From: Saprospiraceae bacterium
GTDB lineage: Bacteria; Bacteroidota; Bacteroidia; Chitinophagales; Saprospiraceae
DNA: 6,399 nucleotides
Assembly: GCA_020630355.1 (NCBI GenBank)
Contig: JAHDBO010000119.1
Coordinates: forward strand, 1 to 6,399
Direction: 5' to 3'
Shown: positions 1 through 4,352 of the stretch, piece by piece
How positions within the stretch are numbered: position 1 is the first letter of the stretch
Layout: each line of letters begins with the position of its first letter
Notes under the pieces: model-generated
Seen by the model: the letters and a program-made list of their open reading frames with translations, nothing else
Database searches by the model: none
What the model was told of the DNA's origin: nothing
Made by a program: the position numbers and the translations under genes

Positions 1-1
1 A

Positions 2-991
2 GCTGTAGCGAACGACTGTTCTGACCAAGGTTCTATTGCAGGTACAGTATGGGGTGATACGGAATCAACACCGGACGGAGTAGATAATAATAGTACGCCT
101 TTGGCAGGAGTGACGGTTACCTTGTATGATGCAGGTGGTGTCCCCATAGCTACTGTAGTTACTGATGCTAGTGGAAATTACTTCTTTGGTGGTCTGACTT
201 ATGGTCAAAGTTATTCGGTTGGTTTCGGAACGCCTACGGGCTATGTAGGGCCAACTTTCCAAGACGACCCTGATGCAACTACTGCTACGGATAGTGATAT
301 CAATGCTAGTGCACAAACTGGACTTATTACTATTTGCCCAGCATGTGCAGAAGGAACAATCGATGCTGCTGATAGTGCGACTGGTGCAGCTCATTACCAG
401 CAAGTGGACGCAGGATTTGCGACGGTCATAGTTCCCGTCGAATTGATTTCTTTCAATGCAGAGGCAAATGGTTGTTCTACTACTTTATCTTGGTCAACAG
501 CTACCGAAAGTAACAACAGCCACTTCGAAATATTGAGAAGCTTTGACGGCAACCGTTTCGTTGCTATTGGTAGAGTGGCTGGTGCAGGAAATAGCTCAGA
601 AGTACAAAATTATACTTTTGTTGATGGAAATGCTCAATTCAGAACCTACTACAAAATCAAGCAAGTTGATTTTGATGGTGGATTTGATTTCTCTCAAGCA
701 CTTAGCGTACAGCTAGACGACTGTGATAGAAGCAAAACAATCCTTAGCACAACGCCTAATCCTACAAAAGGAACAACGTTCGTACAGATTGCTTTGCCTA
801 GAGATACCAATGTGAATATTTCTATCCTAGATATTCTAGGAAAGCAAGTAAAAACGGGTACTTACGGTTTGTCAAGAGGATTGAACAGTGTTGAATTGTC
901 CTTGGAAGAACTTGGTAACGGAACGTATATCATTATGATTCAAGATGATAATGGTTCTATACTTGACACAGAAAAGTTGATAAAAATATAA
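2..991 (+). CDS. Secreted/surface protein, C-terminal part: SdrD B-like domain plus T9SS type A sorting domain (5' partial)
   Basis: The frame is open from base 2, so the true start lies upstream of the window; 329 residues are visible. Visible residues ~10-138 look like an SdrD B-like (prealbumin-like) repeat: an IAGTVWGDT start, an LAGVTVTLYDAGG core and a TDASGNYFFGGL strand pair. Next, from about residue 145 (VELISFNA), comes the FN3-like region that often precedes the tail in T9SS cargo (CSTTLSWSTATESNNSHFEI, then YYKIKQVDFDG). Residues ~246-329 are a typical type A sorting domain (PNPTKG, then ILDILGKQV, GTYIIMI and a terminal LIKI). In this family the domain directs export through the outer membrane by T9SS and is usually cleaved when the protein is released or attached to the surface. 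The protein is therefore probably extracellular or surface-bound; substrate and partners are unknown. The gene ends in three consecutive TAA codons (989-997) and a strong terminator follows. A TTG at 101 could be misread as a start, but the domain clearly begins upstream of it. Confidence 0.93.
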   Translation, partial: AVANDCSDQGSIAGTVWGDTESTPDGVDNNSTPLAGVTVTLYDAGGVPIATVVTDASGNYFFGGLTYGQSYSVGFGTPTGYVGPTFQDDPDATTATDSDINASAQTGLITICPACAEGTIDAADSATGAAHYQQVDAGFATVIVPVELISFNAEANGCSTTLSWSTATESNNSHFEILRSFDGNRFVAIGRVAGAGNSSEVQNYTFVDGNAQFRTYYKIKQVDFDGGFDFSQALSVQLDDCDRSKTILSTTPNPTKGTTFVQIALPRDTNVNISILDILGKQVKTGTYGLSRGLNSVELSLEELGNGTYIIMIQDDNGSILDTEKLIKI

Positions 992-1017
992 TAATAAGGT
1001 TAAATTTTCGATTCTTG

Positions 1018-1049
1018 GCTGGCTTCCCAAAAGGAGGCCAGCTTTTTTT
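1018..1049 (+). terminator. Rho-independent terminator of the first gene
   Basis: A 10-bp stem (1018-1027 with 1033-1042; arms GCTGGCTTCC and GGAGGCCAGC, one G-T wobble) encloses a CAAAA loop and is followed directly by seven T (1043-1049). It lies 27 nt after the stop codon, so it ends the surface-protein transcript and insulates it from the AraC-type gene. This is the clearest terminator in the window. Confidence 0.9.
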
Positions 1050-1055
1050 ATTGAT

Positions 1056-1088
1056 ATTGGCAGTTAAATTTTACTATTTTTATGTTTC
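1056..1088 (+). promoter_or_regulatory. Possible Bacteroidota-type promoter for the AraC-type gene
   Basis: TATGTTTC at 1081-1088 matches the Bacteroidota -7 consensus TAnnTTTG at all but the last base. ATTG at 1056-1059 lies 21 nt upstream, a fitting position for the -33 TTTG/TTG element. It would give a leader of roughly 60 nt. In AT-rich DNA such matches occur by chance, so this is only a candidate. Confidence 0.22.
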
Positions 1089-1154
1089 GGTAGTGCTTTT
1101 GACTAGTATTTGTCATTTTCTCTTTAAAAACTAAATCCCTTAAGTTTTAATTGT

Positions 1155-2345
1155 ATGGAGCAGTTGTCCATTCGACCAGTAGATTTGATAGGAATTATTG
1201 CTCTGTTCGTTGCCTTTTTGTACACGGTACAACTTCTTATTGTAAAAGATTATAAATACAGTTATAATCGTTTCTTGATTGCCTTTTTTGCTTCACTTAC
1301 ATTTATAATCGCTTTTTTTGAGATATATGATTATGGTTATCTCGAATTTGCAAGTAATTTCATACCCCTGCTCAATATAGCAGTCTTGAGCTTAGCACCT
1401 ACTCTATGGTTGTATATTCACTCATTGGTCCGACCTAAGAAAAGGAAAAACCTATTTAAACACTATATTTATGCTGCCTCGGTTGGTTTTTTGAGTGTAA
1501 TTTTGTTTTTAGCCTTCAAATTTATTTTTGTAGATAGTAGTACGATACTTCAGGTGTTCATGTTTTTGACAATTGGTACACTCTGTGTGATTTTCCCTAT
1601 TCAAAATGCCTATTACATTTACCAATCATTTAAACTTTACAGCCAGCATCAAAAGAACATTGCTAATGTGTTTTCTTATGATACTTATGTCAACCTAAAA
1701 TGGATCCGAATATTGATTACGGGTTATTTAGGGTTTTTTATATTGATGATTGTTGTTAATCTAATTGACAATGTAGCTTCTGATATTTTATTTGACACTA
1801 CGATGCTGGCCTATGTCATCTACACTGGTTTTCACGCTATACGGCAAGACGATATTTATAAAAACTTACCAGTCGAGGAGGAGGAGGAACAAATGAGTCA
1901 AAATGATACAGAGGGGGAAGTCGCCGAACAATCTGAATTATCGGATAAACCAGTAAAGGGAGACTTATTAACGCCCTTGGAGAAAACAACGACTAGTGTA
2001 TCAAGGCCCAAACTAAAAGAAGAAATTCTTTCTTTTGTAAAAAAGGAAAAACCCTATTTAAACCACGATTTAAATATTTATAGCTTGGCTTTGATGCTGA
2101 ACACCAATAGTAAATATCTTTCTCAAACCATTAACAATGAAATAGGCCGGTCTTTTGTAAGTTTTATCAACTCCTATAGAGTAGAGGAAGCCAAACAGTT
2201 GCTAGCCAACCCAGATTCTAATCTACTGACGATTGAAGCAATTGGTAATAAAGCTGGGTTCAAATCCAAATCAGCTTTTAACAATGCTTTTAAAAAAGAA
2301 GTTGGGAAAACCCCATCGGCTTATAAAAAGGGACTTTCACTATGA
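1155..2345 (+). CDS. Membrane-anchored AraC-family transcriptional regulator (7 TM + C-terminal HTH)
   Basis: This 396-residue protein probably senses a signal at the inner membrane and binds DNA through its cytoplasmic C-terminus. Seven hydrophobic segments are visible at about residues 11-30, 38-58, 69-90, 103-125, 131-157, 183-203 and 208-226. A charged, low-complexity linker (~235-285, with five Glu at 241-245) follows. Residues ~287-395 form an AraC/XylS DNA-binding domain. Its first helix-turn-helix covers LALMLNTNSKYLSQTINN (310-328). The second carries the family signature IEAIGNKAGFKSKSAFNNAF (360-379), followed by KEVGKTPSAYKKG. Membrane AraC-type proteins of this size are common in Bacteroidota but mostly uncharacterised; ligand and targets are unknown. 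ATG 1155 is chosen because TM1 begins just after it; no Shine-Dalgarno sequence precedes it, as is usual in the phylum. The SET gene follows after 27 nt and is probably cotranscribed. A possible internal start at 1893 is noted separately. Confidence 0.92.
   Translation: MEQLSIRPVDLIGIIALFVAFLYTVQLLIVKDYKYSYNRFLIAFFASLTFIIAFFEIYDYGYLEFASNFIPLLNIAVLSLAPTLWLYIHSLVRPKKRKNLFKHYIYAASVGFLSVILFLAFKFIFVDSSTILQVFMFLTIGTLCVIFPIQNAYYIYQSFKLYSQHQKNIANVFSYDTYVNLKWIRILITGYLGFFILMIVVNLIDNVASDILFDTTMLAYVIYTGFHAIRQDDIYKNLPVEEEEEQMSQNDTEGEVAEQSELSDKPVKGDLLTPLEKTTTSVSRPKLKEEILSFVKKEKPYLNHDLNIYSLALMLNTNSKYLSQTINNEIGRSFVSFINSYRVEEAKQLLANPDSNLLTIEAIGNKAGFKSKSAFNNAFKKEVGKTPSAYKKGLSL
1875..1895 (+). promoter_or_regulatory. 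Shine-Dalgarno-like run and in-frame ATG inside the AraC-type gene
   Basis: The Glu-run codons form GAGGAGGAGGAGGAA (1875-1889). This purine stretch complements the 16S anti-SD and ends about 4-5 nt before an in-frame ATG at 1893 (Met247). Initiation there would give a soluble protein of about 150 residues holding the linker and the whole HTH domain without the membrane part. The sequence arrangement is certain; its use is not, because Bacteroidota ribosomes are reported to rely little on SD pairing and GAG runs can arise simply from encoding Glu. Confidence 0.2.
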
Positions 2346-2372
2346 AAACCCCTTTCTTAGTAATTCATTCAA

Positions 2373-2756
2373 ATGCTGCAAATACCAGGTTTATATCTTT
2401 TAGAAAGCGAACAACGAGGACGGGGCGTTTTCACGGCTACTGAAATCGATAAAGGCAGCTTAATCGAAATTTGTCCAGTGATTGTGATACCTCCAGAACA
2501 GGTAGCTACCATTCATCAAACTTTTCTGCACGATTATTATTTCCTCTGGCCCGAGCCAGAAGGGGCTGCTTGTATTGCACTAGGGTTTGGCTCTCTGTAT
2601 AACCACTCTCCCCAACCCAATGCAGAGATAGCCTATGATTTGGAAAGCCATCAGATACAGGTGCGCTGTATTCAAACTATCCCAGAAGCTACCGAGGTTT
2701 TGATTGATTATAATGGAGGAACAAAGGCTAATTTACTATGGTTTGAAATGTCTTAA
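2373..2756 (+). CDS. Small SET-domain protein (putative protein-lysine methyltransferase)
   Basis: This 127-residue protein is almost only a SET domain, the fold that transfers methyl from S-adenosylmethionine to lysine side chains. The three usual motifs are in order: RGRGVFTATEIDKG (15-28), the N-terminal SAM-binding strand; GSLYNHSPQPNAEI (73-86), the NHxxxPN motif contacting SAM; and EVLIDYNG (108-115), with the ExxxDY catalytic tyrosine. There is no post-SET cysteine cluster and no targeting signal, so it is probably cytosolic. Stand-alone SET proteins of 120-160 residues occur in many Bacteroidota; their substrates are generally unknown, and histone-like or ribosomal proteins are only guesses. 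It starts 27 nt after the AraC-type gene on the same strand, which suggests cotranscription. Its stop codon overlaps that of the opposing DUF1801 gene by 4 nt. The ATG at 2342, overlapping the upstream stop, opens only a 33-codon out-of-frame ORF and is not used here. Confidence 0.88.
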   Translation: MLQIPGLYLLESEQRGRGVFTATEIDKGSLIEICPVIVIPPEQVATIHQTFLHDYYFLWPEPEGAACIALGFGSLYNHSPQPNAEIAYDLESHQIQVRCIQTIPEATEVLIDYNGGTKANLLWFEMS

Positions 2757-3178
2757 TCATATTTCTCACTCATATATTTGTAGGCCTCTATGAACAATTC
2801 TTCTAATACCCTTTTATCGACGTCATCCAATTTTTTGATATAAAGGCATGACTTACCTGTTTTATATTGCCCTAACTTCGACATCAGTTCATCATATCTA
2901 CTGAAGCCAGGCATGATATACATCGTCAGGTTTTGTTTTCGAGGGGAAAAACCAATTTTAAGCATATCACCTTCTCGACCGGATTCATATTTGTAGTGAT
3001 ATGTGCCAAAACCAACGATACTGGTTCCCCACATCACAGGCGGCTCAGCCGTGATGCGTTGCATAATGCCTAGTATCTCAAAACAATCTTGCCTTTTTTG
3101 AGGATGCTCAATCTTCTCGAGGAAGTCTTTTACGCTTAATTGATTAGGAAGCGTCTTATTTTGATTTTTCTTCGCCAT
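2753..3178 (-). CDS. DUF1801 domain-containing protein
   Basis: This 141-residue protein matches the DUF1801 (YdhG-like, COG5649) family, cytosolic proteins with a small alpha/beta fold and no firmly established activity. Recognisable parts are an N-terminal helix (SVKDFLEKIEHPQKRQDC, 15-32), the characteristic core VMWGTSIVGFGTYHYKYESG (48-67) running into GDMLKIGFSPRKQNLTMYI (70-88), then the GKSCLYIKKLDDVD motif (108-121) and a C-terminal helix. Length and motif order are normal for the family, so it appears intact. ATG at 3178 gives a Lys-rich start (MAKKNQNK) typical of these proteins; there is no clear Shine-Dalgarno sequence. It is divergent from the YfiT-type gene and convergent with the SET gene. 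No hairpin separates the convergent 3' ends, so the two transcripts probably overlap. Some relatives are labelled iron chaperone by homology to yeast frataxin-like folds; I would not transfer that role. Confidence 0.88.
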   Translation of the reverse strand: MAKKNQNKTLPNQLSVKDFLEKIEHPQKRQDCFEILGIMQRITAEPPVMWGTSIVGFGTYHYKYESGREGDMLKIGFSPRKQNLTMYIMPGFSRYDELMSKLGQYKTGKSCLYIKKLDDVDKRVLEELFIEAYKYMSEKYD

Positions 3179-3226
3179 GGTTTATTTTTACAAACTTCTC
3201 CATATAATAGATTTTATTCTAAAATC

Positions 3227-3256
3227 AGATATTAGTAGTTAGTCTTTAGATATTAG
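3227..3256. repeat. Two direct AGATATTAG repeats in the divergent intergenic region
   Basis: AGATATTAG occurs at 3227-3235 and again at 3248-3256, start to start 21 bp, i.e. two helical turns. The base two before each copy is also shared (T). The pair lies between the divergent DUF1801 and YfiT-type genes, a position that suits an operator bound by a dimer on one DNA face. AT-rich intergenic sequence can produce such repeats by chance, and no clear promoter boxes were found here for either gene. Confidence 0.35.
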
Positions 3257-3331
3257 ATTGAGAATCATAACTTTATAGCCTACTGTTTTTACCAAAATCG
3301 AAAATAGAATAATGTCTAATATGCTAAAAAA

Positions 3332-3880
3332 ATGAACGACTCTCAACTAGGTATGCTAAAATATCCTATTGGGAAATTTCAGAAACCTCAACAAATTTCA
3401 AAACTGCAGCTAATACAATGGATAGGAATAATCAGCCAATTTCCAGAGCAAATAGAAGCACAAGTTCAACCATTAACAAAAGAAGAGTTGAGCTGGAGAT
3501 ACCGACCTGAGGGCTGGACTATAAAGCAAGTAGTTCATCATTGTGCGGATAGTCATATCAATAGTTTTATCCGTTTTAAATGGGCTTTGACAGAAGATAA
3601 TCCGATTATAAAAGCTTATGACGAGGTACTTTGGGCTGATTTGTCGGACGGGAATGATGATGATTTAAGTGGGTCGATGCTACTTTTAAAGGGACTACAT
3701 TATAAATGGGTAAAGCTATTGAACAGCTTGAGTGAAATAGAACTAGAACGAATTTTTATCCATCCAACAAATAAAAAGAGTTATAATTTAAAAACGAACA
3801 TCGGAATATATGCTTGGCATTGTCAACATCATTTAGAACATATTCGTCAGGCTATAAGGACAAAAGATAGCTTTTTGTAA
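3332..3880 (+). CDS. yfiT: YfiT-family putative bacillithiol transferase (DinB-like fold)
   Basis: This 182-residue protein resembles Bacillus subtilis YfiT, a metal-dependent DinB-fold protein. That family is thought to transfer the thiol bacillithiol onto electrophiles during detoxification in the cytosol. Landmarks are YPIGKFQKP near the start, WRYRPEGWTIKQVVHHCADS (55-74), FIRFKWALTEDNP (79-91), YDEVLWADL (96-104) and AWHCQHHLEHI (161-171). The metal-binding histidines are probably H69 or H70 with H163 and H167, so the active site looks intact and the length fits the family. Start choice is uncertain: ATG 3332 gives MNDSQLG before the conserved region, while Met8 (3353, MLKYPIG) sits closer to the usual family start. 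No Shine-Dalgarno sequence distinguishes them. The gene stands alone, divergent from DUF1801. Bacillithiol synthesis genes are not in the window. The specific substrate cannot be read from the sequence. Confidence 0.88.
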   Translation: MNDSQLGMLKYPIGKFQKPQQISKLQLIQWIGIISQFPEQIEAQVQPLTKEELSWRYRPEGWTIKQVVHHCADSHINSFIRFKWALTEDNPIIKAYDEVLWADLSDGNDDDLSGSMLLLKGLHYKWVKLLNSLSEIELERIFIHPTNKKSYNLKTNIGIYAWHCQHHLEHIRQAIRTKDSFL

Positions 3881-3980
3881 GGCAGTAAGAGGGGGGGCTG
3901 CTTCAATTTTTAGGAATACATACTAGGGATATGATTCATTCGATGCAATACTGAAAAATAAGAGGTAAAATAATATTTTG

Positions 3981-4004
3981 ATTTGAACCTATATTTGAAC
4001 ATAT
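3981..4004. repeat. 12-bp tandem repeat, two copies, containing a -7-like box
   Basis: ATTTGAACCTAT (3981-3992) and ATTTGAACATAT (3993-4004) are adjacent copies differing at one base, and a partial third (ATTTTG) follows. The junction creates TATATTTG (3990-3997), a perfect match to the Bacteroidota -7 consensus TAnnTTTG, but no TTG/TTTG element lies 19-23 nt upstream. It could be a promoter or regulator site for the gene at 4353, about 350 nt downstream, or chance. Confidence 0.35.
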
Positions 4005-4048
4005 ATTTTGGCTTAAGCCAGCGTTTTTCGATTTCTATTGAAGTTCTA

Positions 4049-4077
4049 TTCTGATTCTAGAATCAGAACCCTTTTTT
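4049..4077 (+). terminator. Perfect 20-bp palindrome followed by a T run, possible terminator
   Basis: TTCTGATTCT at 4049-4058 is followed immediately by its exact reverse complement (4059-4068). As RNA it would fold as an 8-bp stem with a CUAG loop. After CCC come six T (4072-4077). It could end the YfiT-type transcript, though it lies 168 nt after that stop codon, and the A/T-rich stem and CCC gap are not ideal. An uninterrupted palindrome like this could equally be an operator for a dimeric regulator. Confidence 0.4.
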
Positions 4078-4248
4078 AATGCTCAAGGGGACTTCTCAAA
4101 ATAGAGCTTCTTAGCTTTATTAAGCTATCCGAAATTTCATTCAAATCAATTTCAATTTTTCTGTCAACATCAGTCTCTTTTTTTGAACTGTATAGGAGAC
4201 TGGTCGCAATAAGTGCAAACTTTGTTTTTGTGTTTGTTGAAAAGCTGA

Positions 4249-4273
4249 TGCTGCATTTTAAGGAAATGCAGCA
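4249..4273 (+). other. Perfect hairpin in the probable leader of the large secreted-protein gene
   Basis: TGCTGCATTT (4249-4258) and AAATGCAGCA (4264-4273) are exact complements around a TAAGG loop. No T run follows on the plus strand and only a weak one on the minus strand, so a terminator is unlikely. Placed 79 nt before the ATG at 4353, it may be a 5' leader structure affecting translation or mRNA stability. Confidence 0.4.
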
Positions 4274-4352
4274 ATTAGGTCCTATCGGATTTTTTTGAAT
4301 AGAACCTACTGGGAATATTGTCAATCAACCTAATGTCTTAAATGAACTAGAA

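Larger units (their letters stand above)
3881..4352. other. Long non-coding gap with palindromes and a short tandem repeat
   Basis: No convincing gene was found in these ~470 bases. In order, the stretch holds a run of seven G (3891-3897) flanked by weakly complementary GCAG/CTGC, a 12-bp tandem repeat (3981-4004), a 12-bp palindrome TGGCTTAAGCCA (4009-4020), a perfect 20-bp palindrome (4049-4068) and a perfect 10-bp-stem hairpin (4249-4273). An 82-codon minus-strand frame at 4076-4324 has only a TTG start, contains no internal Met and matches nothing I recognise. The gap probably combines the end of the YfiT-type transcript with the promoter and leader of the large secreted-protein gene. Confidence 0.6.

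Noticed and set aside
65..403. 112-codon minus-strand frame
   Set aside because: It lies wholly antisense to the SdrD B-like domain, and its Ser/Ile/Thr/Arg-rich composition is typical of a shadow frame.
2342..2443. ATGA overlap at the AraC-type stop as the start of a coupled gene
   Set aside because: This frame ends after 33 codons and is out of frame with the SET protein, whose own ATG at 2373 fits the family.
3881..3915. GCAG/CTGC arms around a G7 run after the YfiT-type gene as a terminator
   Set aside because: The stem is only 4-5 bp with a large loop, and the T run is separated from it; too weak to call.
4076..4324. 82-codon minus-strand frame in the long intergenic gap
   Set aside because: It has only a TTG start, no internal Met, no recognisable family, and covers both the strong hairpin and part of the T run. 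It is more likely chance; a decayed gene fragment cannot be excluded.
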